NCBI GenBank assembly: GCA_028871815.1
Contig: JAGWMJ010000013.1
Location: forward strand, 1-64,000
From: Armatimonadota bacterium
Lineage (GTDB): Bacteria > Armatimonadota > Chthonomonadetes > Chthonomonadales > Chthonomonadaceae
Direction: 5' to 3'
Length of the DNA stretch: 64,000 bases
Under the pieces are notes generated by a model. The model saw only the letters and a list, made by a program, of their open reading frames with translations. It did not search any database and had not been told where the DNA came from. Both the position numbers and the translations under genes were made by a program. Below, in pieces: positions 8,434 to 17,411 of the stretch. The first letter of the stretch is position 1, and each line of letters starts with the position of its first letter.

Positions 8434-9870
8434 CTATACGGGCGCCGGCAGCGCGACCATGCCGCTTACCCCAAGCTGGCTGAACCGGCAGCCAAACCGG
8501 CGGTCGGCGAGCAGGGGAATGTCCGCGGCAGCCAGTTCACCGTCGATGAAGACGTCGAAGCTCATCGACCGGAAATCGCACTCACATCGAAAGTGTGTCC
8601 AGCGCAGAAGTTGACACGCGCCCAGATCATGGTGGTTCGCGACCACGCGGCCGCGGCACAAACCAACAGCGACCAGACTCGTCTGCATGTCGAAGCCGCT
8701 TTCGACCCATGGATGCCCAAGGTGCAGTATAGCGCCATAGGTGGCGCTGGTAACCATCAACGATGCCTCAAACGTAAGGTTTCGATCGTGCGGTACGTCT
8801 TCGCTGGAGATGGCAAATGAGTCTCCACGAGAGCTGTCGGCATAGCCCAACATCGCCCACGAACCTGGCGGCGAGCCTGGAGCATGCGCCGCGTGAGTGA
8901 TGTATGCGCTGGCTCCGGGGAAGTAAGGGCGCAGCTGGCGGAGCTCGGACGTGCCTTCCGAGTAGGCGTCGAACGGCTCGTCCAACAGCACCGTGTCGCC
9001 AACTGTCAGCCGCAGGTCGTCAACGAAATCGAGCGATCCGCCCTTCTGCAAACACAACTGCAGAATGTGGTTATCACAGGCATTGGCAGCGTTCAACTTG
9101 AGCCACTCGAACGGTGCACGCGCGATGGATGACGCGTACTGTGCATCAATGAACGGGCTGAGCCTATCGTAGGCGCGCCACGTCTGGAGCGATGCGAGGC
9201 TGCAAGCCTCATTGGCCGAGGGCCGAGAGGCAATGTTTGCCACCGACTTACCCGGCTGCAGCCATGCAAGCCCGCCACACGAGACATGGCCGCTGTCCTG
9301 CAGCGAGACGGCAGCCGTGCCCGTTTCAGATGCTGGGATTTCGGCCCACGCCAAACCACCATGGCGCATGACGCGAAGGCGCCGATGGTAGTGCCGGTCA
9401 GTTCCGGCCACGACACCCGCCAGGTCCACTGCGTTAGCAGCCAGCACGCGTTTCGCATCCTCGTGGTCGAAGGCGAGCTCGAGTTTGGTGAAGGCCGGCT
9501 CCGTGACCGCGATGTGAACCTCCGGTTCAGCAACCTGCTGGTGCGGTTCACTCTCTATCGCCGCGAGCCGCCGCTGGCAGGCTGCGCATACCGTAACATG
9601 CTCCTGGAGGATTGCGGTAGCGAGGTCGTCGGGTGATTTGCCGATGGCAAACTGGCTGATCTCGGCATCGGTAAGACACGCATCCGGCACCGCGACAAAG
9701 AGATTGCGGAGCACCTCCTGAACATGGACGGGTGCGCGAGCGCTCTCGCGCACCTTCCCGAGGCAGTCCGCGCACTCCTCCAGATGTGCGGCATAAGCGT
9801 GCAAATTGGCGACGGAGCCCTGGCGCGTCAACCAGAGTTCCAATTCGTGATCGGTTAAGTGGTCGCTCAT
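8434..9870 (-). CDS. Anti-sigma-like protein with two zinc-finger HxxxCxxC motifs
   Basis: A 478-residue protein. The N terminus carries two HxxxCxxC motifs, HLEECADC (about 29-36) and HVTVCAAC (about 90-97), the signature of ZAS/putative zinc-finger anti-sigma factors. The middle (120-300) is unassigned. The last 150 residues have a laminin-G/concanavalin-like look: ILHLGHPW, then SFDVFIDGELAAADIPL. No membrane segment is visible, unlike many anti-sigma factors. It starts 29 bases after the stop of a gene with a sigma-region-4-like end, so the two form a transcription unit. Anti-sigma activity is inferred from motif and context. Confidence 0.7.
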   Translation of the reverse strand: MSDHLTDHELELWLTRQGSVANLHAYAAHLEECADCLGKVRESARAPVHVQEVLRNLFVAVPDACLTDAEISQFAIGKSPDDLATAILQEHVTVCAACQRRLAAIESEPHQQVAEPEVHIAVTEPAFTKLELAFDHEDAKRVLAANAVDLAGVVAGTDRHYHRRLRVMRHGGLAWAEIPASETGTAAVSLQDSGHVSCGGLAWLQPGKSVANIASRPSANEACSLASLQTWRAYDRLSPFIDAQYASSIARAPFEWLKLNAANACDNHILQLCLQKGGSLDFVDDLRLTVGDTVLLDEPFDAYSEGTSELRQLRPYFPGASAYITHAAHAPGSPPGSWAMLGYADSSRGDSFAISSEDVPHDRNLTFEASLMVTSATYGAILHLGHPWVESGFDMQTSLVAVGLCRGRVVANHHDLGACQLLRWTHFRCECDFRSMSFDVFIDGELAAADIPLLADRRFGCRFSQLGVSGMVALPAPV

Positions 9871-9899
9871 CTAGTTTATAAGACTGCTGCCAGCCAAAG

Positions 9900-10904
9900 T
9901 TATCGCTCCCATCCGCGGAGTATCAGCCCATTTCGAATTGCCTGGAGCGCTCTTGCCCGCGCAACAACCAGCTGCTTCTCTGATACGTTGAAGTACTCGG
10001 CAAGTTCGTCATCAACGGCCCTGGATCGCGAAATCGTCTTAACACGCGATTCCGGCATGCGGCACAACTCTGAGAGCTCGCGCCATTCCATCACGCCCGT
10101 TTCCACCACAAGCAGCCAGCACAGTGGGCTGTGTCCGCCGAGTGCGGCCGCGGCCGCTAGCACCGGTGGCAGGTGGCGGAGTTCCATCGCAGTGGCATCT
10201 GCCAGTACCGTGCCAAGCGTTGCGGACGGCGGATCCGGCCCAGGCCATGGCACGGCATCGAGCTGGTCGGTCTGGATGCCGTCCGGGCGCCGCGCATTTG
10301 TGTAGAGCCTGACAAGGTCGTTGACAAGTACCGGGCCGACGGCAGTCACAAGCCACGGCACAGAAGCGTTCAAGTCGGTAATGCCGTAATCGTGTCGTGC
10401 GAAATACGCTACGGGGTCGCGGAGCGCATCGGACAGGCTGGCTGAGATCGGCGGCTGACAGGCTGCATCACCCGGTGGCGGCGCCAGGCCCGCAGCGCCA
10501 CATACCCCGTGGCCGGCGACGTCCAGCCAGGTGGCAAGGCACGGGTTGCTGCGGATTGCGTCCAGAATCTGGGCTTTGCACGCTGTCCAACGCGGGTCGG
10601 CAAATGTGAGACCATCAATCGCAGCATTGACCCCGCATCTGCGCGCAAACTGTACAATCGATGCGATGCGCCGCGCGGGCGCGTGGTGGTTGAGTGCCAG
10701 CAGGCACCGGCAAATGCGGAGGCGCGCATGCGACGTTGCATCGTCCAGTAACCGACTGCTGGTTCCAAGCATCGAGACAGCGCCGGCTTGGACCGCGGCG
10801 TCGATGTGTGTGGCGAAGAGGCGCTCTACGGCTCGCTGCCTGCACGCGAAGTCGCTCGCGCTAAGAAGCTGGGCAAGTAAAGGGTCCCACTCGCGATGTG
10901 GCAT
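9900..10904 (-). CDS. Protein with sigma-region-4-like C terminus
   Basis: The protein is about 334 residues from ATG 10904; the frame also has GTG at 10946. The N-terminal 130 residues are helical and repeat-like. The C terminus ends with a helix-turn-helix pattern, ELAEYFNVSEKQL then VARARALQAIRNGL. This parallels the IAELLGVSEGTV...RARKALR layout of sigma-70 region 4. No region 2 was recognised, so it is not a standard ECF sigma factor. The next gene encodes a zinc-finger anti-sigma-like protein, which supports a regulatory pair. An alternative is an unrelated helical protein with chance similarity. Confidence 0.6.
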   Translation of the reverse strand: MPHREWDPLLAQLLSASDFACRQRAVERLFATHIDAAVQAGAVSMLGTSSRLLDDATSHARLRICRCLLALNHHAPARRIASIVQFARRCGVNAAIDGLTFADPRWTACKAQILDAIRSNPCLATWLDVAGHGVCGAAGLAPPPGDAACQPPISASLSDALRDPVAYFARHDYGITDLNASVPWLVTAVGPVLVNDLVRLYTNARRPDGIQTDQLDAVPWPGPDPPSATLGTVLADATAMELRHLPPVLAAAAALGGHSPLCWLLVVETGVMEWRELSELCRMPESRVKTISRSRAVDDELAEYFNVSEKQLVVARARALQAIRNGLILRGWER

Positions 10905-11255
10905 GGATATTGCAGCGATGCCTCCGCGCCCAACGGCAGCACGCACGCGGTGGCGGCTCTTTGCAATTCTAGCACATTAGTTCGGTTGATGGCTTAAGTG
11001 GCGTGCCCTTCCGTTGAGATGCGAGGCATGAGTGCGGAGATCGTAGAGGTGCTAGCGACACAACAGGCGGCACCGCGCACCGCGCGGGGCGGCCGGAACG
11101 CATCGGCGCATTCGCTTCACTTCGGATTGCATTGGCCTGCTGATGCCGCTCTTGAGCCTCCTTACGTTCGAAAAACCACCCGAACTCACCGACGGCTCCA
11201 GAGGGTCAAAAATGGCCCGTTTGCCGGTGGGCGGACCGAAGCCTTACCGAGCTCG
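10905..11255. other. Intergenic region, no gene seen
   Basis: About 350 bases between two minus-strand genes. The overlapping plus-strand ORF (10998-11822) is antisense to the next gene and looks like a shadow. A CTAGAATT stretch on the minus strand near 10965-10975 could be part of a promoter for the gene ending at 9900. Confidence 0.4.
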
Positions 11256-11930
11256 CTACGGGTGCCCGGGAACCGAGATAAACAGCCGGGGCGGAGAGAT
11301 CGTCTTGAGGCCCTCCTGGCTCAGCATACTAACCTCCATCAGCGGAGCGCCGACCACTCGCAAACCGTCGTACGAGAACGGTATCCCACTGCCGCCAGTG
11401 AAGTGGTACGGTGCACTTTGCAAGCCGGTCAGCTCGAGCGCCTGCTGCAGCGTAAGCTGCCGGCGGAATATCACCGCCATATCCCACATAGGGTAACCTC
11501 GCCGGACCTTCGGCTCGTAGAAGCTCGCGATCACTTCAACCACGGCGTTGTGGCCCTTGAACACATAGTATTGTTGCGGCAGCGTCTTTATCGGCTTGCC
11601 AAGGTACCGCTCGACCGTGCTCCGGTTCTGGCCAACAACGCGCAGCAGCGAAAACGGTTTGTCGGCAGGCTTATGGCCGACAACACGCACCCGCGAAAAC
11701 GGCTTGTGGGCAGGCTCATGGCCGGCTGGGCCGGGCCGTGGGACTGCCCCGAGGCTAGCGTTGTTGCAGCCGATCGACAAGACGGCGGAAGCGCATGCCA
11801 GCGCCATCGTGAACTGACGTAGAGGCGCGCGTGACCCGGCGACTAGCTTCCGATCGACGGCGGTCGCGGCGATCCGAACCGGTGCGTCTCTTCGAGATAA
11901 TCTGTTCGGGCCGTTTGTGTAGGATCTCAT
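11256..11930 (-). CDS. Exported protein, tandem paralog A
   Basis: A 224-residue protein. The N terminus is basic with a hydrophobic stretch ending in Cys (MALACASAVLSIGC, residues about 42-55). It is probably a lipoprotein whose true start lies inside the longer frame. Two tandem 15-residue units follow (KPFSRVRVVGHKPAD, KPFSLLRVVG...). Next is a domain with STVERYLGKPIKTLPQQYYVFK and VEVIASF, shared almost unchanged with the gene at 12129-12743. The ERYLGKP...YYV pattern recalls small periplasmic SmpA/BamE-like folds, but that is speculative. It is the downstream copy of a tandem duplication. Confidence 0.7.
   Translation of the reverse strand: MRSYTNGPNRLSRRDAPVRIAATAVDRKLVAGSRAPLRQFTMALACASAVLSIGCNNASLGAVPRPGPAGHEPAHKPFSRVRVVGHKPADKPFSLLRVVGQNRSTVERYLGKPIKTLPQQYYVFKGHNAVVEVIASFYEPKVRRGYPMWDMAVIFRRQLTLQQALELTGLQSAPYHFTGGSGIPFSYDGLRVVGAPLMEVSMLSQEGLKTISPPRLFISVPGHP
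11648..11737 (-). repeat. 45-bp tandem duplication inside paralog A
   Basis: Copies at 11648-11692 and 11693-11737 begin with GCGAAAACGG and encode two consecutive 15-residue KPFSxxRVVG units. The paralog at 12129-12743 has one copy only, so the duplication arose after the genes split. Confidence 0.8.
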
Positions 11931-11988
11931 CGTTCTGGCCTTTCCGTGCTTGAGCCCACCGAAAGACGATCGTCGTCTCCTAATCCTA

Positions 11989-12029
11989 ACGCTGGACCCC
12001 GGCTGCAGATCACAACATTTTCGACTTTA
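11989..12029. repeat. Duplicated upstream segment, copy 1
   Basis: AACGCTGGACCCCGGC through CACAACATTTTCGACTT recurs at 12779-12820 with a few substitutions. Each copy lies upstream of one paralog, so promoter DNA was duplicated along with the gene. Confidence 0.8.
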
Positions 12030-12128
12030 CCGCCGCAGACAAGCCCGTCGGTCAGCCGCTAGCCGCCTCTCAAGGATGAGCGGACAGACCGGTCCGAAGC
12101 GACATGGGCGTCGTCCTTACCGAGCTCG

Positions 12129-12743
12129 CTACGGGTGCCCGGGAACCGAGATAAACAGCCGGGGCGGAGAGATCGTCTTGAGGCCCTCTTGGCTCAGCAT
12201 ACTAACCTGCATCAGCGGAGCGCCGACCACTCGCAAACCGTCGTACGAGTACGATATCCCATTGCCGCCACTGAAGTGGCACCGTGCACTTCGCAAGCCG
12301 GTCAACTTGAGCGCCTGTTGCAGCGTAAGCTGGCGGCGGAATACCACGGCCATATCCCACATACGGTAGCCTGGCCGGACCTTCGGATCGTCGAAGCTCG
12401 CGATCACTTCAACCACGGCGCCGCGGCCCTTGAACACATAGTATTGTTGCGGCAGCGTCTTAATCGGCTTGCCAAGGTACCGCTCGACTGTGCTCAGGTT
12501 CTGGCCGACAACGCGCTGCAGCGAAAACGGTCTGTTGGCAGGCTTATGGCGGGCTGCGTGCGACTTAACGTGCCGGACCTGCCCGTGCGCGTGGCGCGCC
12601 CGGTGGTGCTGCTGCGAGGTCGGCTGTGCGGCGATTGCGGCGGCAAAGAGCAGGAGCATCGCGAGCACGAGTGCGAGTGCGCCGAGAACCCGGGGCAGTG
12701 ATGCCGGGTCCGTGCTGAACGCCACCCTCCGATTGAATTTCAT
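12129..12743 (-). CDS. Exported protein, tandem paralog B
   Basis: A 204-residue protein with a clear N-terminal signal: basic start, then VLGALALVLAMLLLFAAAIAAQ (about 19-40). A His/Arg-rich linker follows (HHRARHAHGQVRH). The C-terminal 130 residues are nearly the same as in the gene at 11256-11930 (TVERYLGKPIKTLPQQYYVF, DMAVVFRRQLTLQQAL, SQEGLKTISPPRLFISVPGHP). No family was recognised with confidence. The shared DNA includes an upstream segment, indicating a recent local duplication. Confidence 0.8.
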   Translation of the reverse strand: MKFNRRVAFSTDPASLPRVLGALALVLAMLLLFAAAIAAQPTSQQHHRARHAHGQVRHVKSHAARHKPANRPFSLQRVVGQNLSTVERYLGKPIKTLPQQYYVFKGRGAVVEVIASFDDPKVRPGYRMWDMAVVFRRQLTLQQALKLTGLRSARCHFSGGNGISYSYDGLRVVGAPLMQVSMLSQEGLKTISPPRLFISVPGHP

Positions 12744-12778
12744 TTCGGGTACCTCGTTGAACTGTCGGACAGTGTATT

Positions 12779-12820
12779 AACGCTGGACCCCGGCCGCGGA
12801 TCACAACATTTTCGACTTTA
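12779..12820. repeat. Duplicated upstream segment, copy 2
   Basis: Second copy of the element at 11989-12029, located just upstream of paralog B on the minus strand. Confidence 0.8.
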
Positions 12821-12988
12821 TCGCACCATACAAGGCCATGAGTCGGCCGCGAGCCGGCGCCAACGCGAAGAATGCGATTTACAAATCGATTTGCTGTGGC
12901 GGACCACTATCCCGTATCCCGGCTGTTCGCCATATTCACCGGTCGCTCGTGCCGGTGTATCGCATTGCGACGATCGACCGGCCGATTT

Positions 12989-13567
12989 TCAACCGGGATG
13001 GCTCTCGGTAGCGTCGGACCCATCGCACGGATACGTGATAGTCGTGCCGTCTACGTGCGCAAACGAACGCAGCACGTGAAGTTGCGGTTTCAATGGACCG
13101 ATAATGTGCTCCACGGTGATGCCTCGCACTGTCAGAGCATCGGCGATCAGCGATCTGTGGCAGCGCCAGGGCACCGCTTCGGAGCACACGAGCGCGGAGC
13201 GCCGGCTTCCCACCTGCTCAAGCATCGCCCGCAGGCTAGCGTCAAATCCGGGAGTCATCATGGCGTCCGCGTATCCACGAAACGACACGTTTCGCCAGCC
13301 CATGTTCGGTGAATCAGGCGCCGGACGGCGCCACCCACCGAGGTCCGGTGCTGCCAGGTAGCCAATAGCCGCGGCCCGGAGCGACTCGGAAAGTGCGTCG
13401 GCGTTGAACTGTGGGTTGTGCCGCGACCGCGGTACGGTGCGTACATCCACCAACAACTCTACGGCGTGATCCTGCAGCAGTGACAGAAACGCTTCGATTG
13501 TCCGGTCTGAGTGACCAATCGTAAAGACGTGTGTTGGCGTCGGCACGCCTACCGCCCTTTCTGGCAA
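12989..13567 (-). CDS. DUF488 family protein
   Basis: A 192-residue protein with DUF488 hallmarks: FTIGHSDRTIEAFL at the N terminus, LVDVRTVPRSRHNPQF, GGWRRPAPDSPN, GYADAMMTPGF and ALVCSEAVPWRCHRSLIADAL. Members are widespread cytoplasmic proteins of unknown biochemical role with conserved Cys, Arg and His residues that may form an active site. It lies upstream of the exported paralogs and downstream of pgi on the same strand, with about 70 bases to pgi. Confidence 0.88.
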   Translation of the reverse strand: MPERAVGVPTPTHVFTIGHSDRTIEAFLSLLQDHAVELLVDVRTVPRSRHNPQFNADALSESLRAAAIGYLAAPDLGGWRRPAPDSPNMGWRNVSFRGYADAMMTPGFDASLRAMLEQVGSRRSALVCSEAVPWRCHRSLIADALTVRGITVEHIIGPLKPQLHVLRSFAHVDGTTITYPCDGSDATESHPG

Positions 13568-13637
13568 GCTGCTGCGCAGAGCAGTTTGGCGAATGGTTGA
13601 GCAACGGTGACGTTCACTTCCGTTCCCACCGCGCCGG

Positions 13638-15284
13638 TCACCCCTCTCGCGCGTGCCGTTGCTTGCGGTATCGCCGGATCAGCGCGTTGGTTGAACTGTC
13701 GTGCACCGGCTCCGGCTCTCCCGCTCCCTCAAGCTCTGGAATGATCCGCTGCGCCAGTACCTTTCCAAGCTCCACTCCCCATTGGTCAAACGAGTCGATG
13801 CCCCAGATTGCGCCCTGAGTGAAAACACTATGCTCGTAGAGCGCCACCAGCTTGCCCAGCGCCTCCGGCGTAAGCCGATCGAGAAGCAGAGTGTTCGTCG
13901 GTCGGTTGCCCTCACAGGTTCGATGCGGCGCCAGCCAGGCGGGCGTGCCCTCGCCTTCCACCTGCTCAGTCGTCTTGCCGAAAGCAAGCGCCTCGGCTTG
14001 AGCGAACACGTTCGCCACAAGTATGTCGTGGTGCCGACCGAGCTGGATGAGCGGCTGGCTGAATGCGATGAAATCGCACGGTATCAGCCGCGTTCCCTGG
14101 TGGATCAGTTGGTAGAACGAGTGCTGGCCGTTGGTGCCCGGTTCGCCCCAGTAGATCGGCGATGTATTGGTCGTAACGGCCGAACCGTTCATCGTCACGT
14201 GCTTGCCGTTGCTCTCCATGGTGAGCTGCTGGAGGTAGGCGGGAAATCGCTTCAGATACTGCTCATACGGCAAAACGGCTGCGGTCTCGGCGCCAAAGAA
14301 GTCGTTGTACCAAATCGCCAGCAGTCCCATCAGCACCGGCAGATTTCGCTCGAACGGCGCCGTGCGGAAATGCTCATCCATCAGGTGAAAGCCGTGCAGC
14401 ATGGCACGGAAATGCACGTCACCCACGGCGATCATGGTGGAGAGACCAATTGCCGAGTCCATGGAGTATCTGCCGCCAACCCAATCCCAGAAACCAAACA
14501 TATTGGCGGTGTCGATGCCGAACTTCGCCACCTCATCCGCGTTGGTCGATACGGCGACAAAATGGCGCGCAACAGCCGCATCCTGCTTGAGAGAGGCCAG
14601 GCACCAGTCGCGCGCGGTGTGCGCGTTCGTCATCGTCTCCAGCGTTGTGAATGTCTTGGATGAAATGATGAAGAGTGTCTCCTCGGCGTCGAGATCGTGC
14701 GTGGCTTCGGCGAAATCCGTGCCGTCAACATTGGAGACAAAGCGGAAGGTCAATTCCCGCTGGCTGTAATGCCTCAGCGCCTCGTAAGCCATTACAGGAC
14801 CAAGATCCGAGCCGCCGATCCCAACATTCACGACATTCCGGACTGGCCGTCCTGTATGGCCCTTCCACTGACCGGAACGGATGCGGTCCGCGAAGTTCGC
14901 CATCTTTTCCAGCACGGCATGAACCTGCGGCACAACATCCACGCCATCCAGGTGAATCTGCTCGCCGGCCGGCGCGCGCAGCGCCACATGCAGCACCGCT
15001 CGGCCCTCCGTAACGTTGATCTTGTCGCCGCGAAACATCGCCTCGATGTGAGAACGCAGACCGCGCTCGCCGGCGAGCTGAAGCAGCAGTCTGATCGTGT
15101 TATCGGTGACGCGATTCTTGGAATAGTCGAGGTAGATGCCCAGGTCGTTGAGCATCATGCGCTCACCGCGAGTCAGGTCGTCAGCGAAGAGGTCGCGCAG
15201 GTGCACGTTCTGCAGCCTGGCAAATTCGCCTTCCAGCGCGCGCCACGCCGCGCAGTCTGTGAGCGTCGTATCTCCGGTGGTCAC
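13638..15284 (-). CDS. pgi: Glucose-6-phosphate isomerase
   Basis: Interconverts glucose-6-phosphate and fructose-6-phosphate. Both family signatures are visible: [16 protein letters not shown] (about 268-283) and [15 protein letters not shown] (about 503-517). Other conserved parts are [22 protein letters not shown] and the catalytic-His region [18 protein letters not shown]. Length 548 matches the long bacterial form. It follows the 6-phosphogluconate dehydrogenase gene on the same strand, linking glycolysis and the pentose phosphate pathway. Confidence 0.97.
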   Translation of the reverse strand: MTTGDTTLTDCAAWRALEGEFARLQNVHLRDLFADDLTRGERMMLNDLGIYLDYSKNRVTDNTIRLLLQLAGERGLRSHIEAMFRGDKINVTEGRAVLHVALRAPAGEQIHLDGVDVVPQVHAVLEKMANFADRIRSGQWKGHTGRPVRNVVNVGIGGSDLGPVMAYEALRHYSQRELTFRFVSNVDGTDFAEATHDLDAEETLFIISSKTFTTLETMTNAHTARDWCLASLKQDAAVARHFVAVSTNADEVAKFGIDTANMFGFWDWVGGRYSMDSAIGLSTMIAVGDVHFRAMLHGFHLMDEHFRTAPFERNLPVLMGLLAIWYNDFFGAETAAVLPYEQYLKRFPAYLQQLTMESNGKHVTMNGSAVTTNTSPIYWGEPGTNGQHSFYQLIHQGTRLIPCDFIAFSQPLIQLGRHHDILVANVFAQAEALAFGKTTEQVEGEGTPAWLAPHRTCEGNRPTNTLLLDRLTPEALGKLVALYEHSVFTQGAIWGIDSFDQWGVELGKVLAQRIIPELEGAGEPEPVHDSSTNALIRRYRKQRHAREG

Positions 15285-15359
15285 GTCGATTCCTCCTGCT
15301 CTCGCAATCCAAAATGACTCGTCGAGGCAGTGCGCGACGTAGCAGGCTTGCGAGAAGTC

Positions 15360-16391
15360 CTACGAGTGCGCCTTCGGATCGGCCGGCTTCTCTTCGTGCC
15401 CGCCAAACTCGAATCGCAGTGCGGAGAGCACTTTGTCGCCGAAGTCGGCCTCTCCGCGCGAACTGAATCGCTCAAACAGGGCGGTGGTGAGTACCGGCGC
15501 CGGAACCGATTCGTCGATCGCTGCCAGGATCGTCCAGCGCCCCTCACCAGAGTCCGAGACGCGTCCGGCGAAACCCGACAAATCGTGGCTCTTCTGCAGG
15601 GTGATGGCCGTGAGGTCCAACAGCCAGGATCCAATGACACTGCCGCGGCGCCATACCTCTGTGATATCCGGCAAGTTCAGGTCATACGCGTACAACTCGG
15701 GGTTGCGCAGCGGCGTGGTTTCGGCATCGGCGGTCTGTTGATTCTTGCCGACGTTGGCGTGGCGAAGGATGTTGAGCCCTTCCGCATAAGCCGCCATGAT
15801 GCCGTATTCGATGCCGTTGTGAACCATTTTGACGAAGTGGCCGGCTCCAGTCGGACCGCAGTGAAGATAACCGCGGTCTGCTGTTCCGTCGTTACTCGTC
15901 CGCCCCGGCGTTGGTGGGGCTGAGTCGATGCCAGGCGCCAGGCTGGCGAAGATCGGGTCAAGTGCCTTCACGGTGGCGGCATCTCCACCAATCATAAGGC
16001 AATACCCGCGCTCGGCTCCCCAAATGCCCCCGCTGGTGCCCACATCCACATAGTGGATGCCGCTCTTCGCCAGCGCCTCAGCCCGCCGGATGTCGTCGTG
16101 GTAGTACGAGTTGCCTCCGTCGATCACGATATCACCGACCTCAAGCAGGGGAGTCAGCGCCTGGAGGGTCTCATCTACCACAGCGGCCGGCACCATCATC
16201 CAGATCGCCCGCGGCTTGCTCAGCTTTTGAATGAAATCTGGAAGTGAGGAACTGCCGACTGCCTTCTTCTCCACCAGCGCCTGCACCGCGGCCGGCTGCA
16301 TGTCGTAAACCACGCATCGATGCCCGGCTGCTATCAGTCGCTCCACCATAAAGGAGCCCATCCTGCCGAGCCCAATCATACCAAGTTCCAT
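15360..16391 (-). CDS. gnd: 6-phosphogluconate dehydrogenase, decarboxylating (short form)
   Basis: Oxidises 6-phosphogluconate to ribulose-5-phosphate. The N terminus has the Rossmann motif MIGLGRMGSFMVERL, then DGGNSYYHDD and DVGTSGGIWGAERGYCLMIGG. The catalytic segment GAGHFVKMVHNGIEYG lies near residues 183-198. At 343 residues it belongs to the shorter, often NAD-dependent class rather than the ~470-residue form. Eleven extra residues (SNDGTADRGYL) sit just before the catalytic segment. It is upstream of pgi on the same strand. Confidence 0.94.
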   Translation of the reverse strand: MELGMIGLGRMGSFMVERLIAAGHRCVVYDMQPAAVQALVEKKAVGSSSLPDFIQKLSKPRAIWMMVPAAVVDETLQALTPLLEVGDIVIDGGNSYYHDDIRRAEALAKSGIHYVDVGTSGGIWGAERGYCLMIGGDAATVKALDPIFASLAPGIDSAPPTPGRTSNDGTADRGYLHCGPTGAGHFVKMVHNGIEYGIMAAYAEGLNILRHANVGKNQQTADAETTPLRNPELYAYDLNLPDITEVWRRGSVIGSWLLDLTAITLQKSHDLSGFAGRVSDSGEGRWTILAAIDESVPAPVLTTALFERFSSRGEADFGDKVLSALRFEFGGHEEKPADPKAHS

Positions 16392-16712
16392 AGTTAGTTC
16401 TCGCTATCACAACCGATGTGCCCGCCGGTTCCTCCGCCAGGCCGTCGGGCCACCGCCGGCCCTCGAGCATCAGACGGCAATCGACGGGTAATAGTATAAT
16501 CCCTCATCCGCTCCCACTGCCGCCCCACGGCCGGATGCATCTGCCTGACGCGGCGTGCGGTTAAGGTACTTTGCCTTACTCTTATGCCCGCGGCGCAGTA
16601 CCAAAACCCCAGATCGGACGATTTGGTCCTGCCCAACAATACCCGCGGGCAGCCGAGCGCAAACGACTAACGCCGGGCGCCGTACGAGCGCTACCCAGAC
16701 TAACCGCGCGGG
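16392..16712. other. Intergenic region, no gene seen
   Basis: About 320 bases between the HAD gene end and the gnd start. A minus-strand TATACT around 16491-16496 could be the -10 box of the gnd-pgi transcript, but no convincing -35 box is visible. Confidence 0.35.
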
Positions 16713-17411
16713 TTATCGTGCCGGGTCAACCGTAAGCAGCAGCGTCTGAAGTTCCGCTGGCGTCGTGCATATCGATGTTGCGCCGGCAGCTTTGAGTTCC
16801 GGCGCGCGTCCGGCGCCCCATGTTACGCCGATGGCATGGACGCCGGCCGCGTGTGCCGCCTGCATGTCGTACACGGTGTCTCCGACGTACGCTGTGCCCG
16901 TGGCCGAGCAACTCAGCCGCGACATCGCCAGAAGGATTCCATCGGGCGCCGGCTTCGGATGCTGGATGTCGTCGGCGGTTATCGTAACGTCCACGGCGTC
17001 GCCAAGTTTGAGGCACGGCAGGGTCATCGCCGCCTCCACATGGTTCTTCGAAGTCACCAGGCCGAGATTCGCGCCGGCGCTGCGGGTCTCACGCAGTATG
17101 GCGATTACCGAAACAATGGGGCGCTCGCGCTGGCGGCCCGCGGTGTAGTATCGCAGAAACTCCGCCTCCACCTCCGCTGCTGTCGTACCGAACGCTTCCG
17201 GATCGCCGTATTCGCCGACTTGCCGGCGCAGTGGCAGGCCGATCAACGCTTTAAGCTCCTCATCCGACGGGTGTCGGTTGAAAAACCTGGCGTACATGTG
17301 CCGCAGCGAATCGACCAGCAGCGCCGTGGTATCGAGCAGCGTTCCATCTACATCCCAGAGAACTGTTTCAAATGAGCAGCGGATTTCGTGGGGTCGCGCA
17401 GGTTTATACAA
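16713..17411 (-). CDS. HAD-family phosphatase (phosphoglycolate phosphatase-like)
   Basis: Haloacid-dehalogenase fold hydrolase with all four motifs: DVDGTLLD (nucleophile Asp), VTSKN, KPAPDG and GDTVYDMQAA. The four-helix cap between motifs I and II marks subclass I, typical of phosphoglycolate phosphatase and pyrophosphatase-like enzymes. The substrate is unknown. The frame is open to 17525 inside purM, but TTG at 17411 overlaps the purM stop by 8 bases and gives a normal 232-residue protein, so this start is preferred. It appears to be the last gene of the purine operon. Confidence 0.88.
   Translation of the reverse strand: MYKPARPHEIRCSFETVLWDVDGTLLDTTALLVDSLRHMYARFFNRHPSDEELKALIGLPLRRQVGEYGDPEAFGTTAAEVEAEFLRYYTAGRQRERPIVSVIAILRETRSAGANLGLVTSKNHVEAAMTLPCLKLGDAVDVTITADDIQHPKPAPDGILLAMSRLSCSATGTAYVGDTVYDMQAAHAAGVHAIGVTWGAGRAPELKAAGATSICTTPAELQTLLLTVDPAR

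Noticed and set aside
10998-11822. Long plus-strand ORF (274 residues) opposite the exported paralog
   Set aside because: It is antisense to a gene with a conserved paralog. The matching ORF at 12135-12701 is only the mirror of the same duplication.
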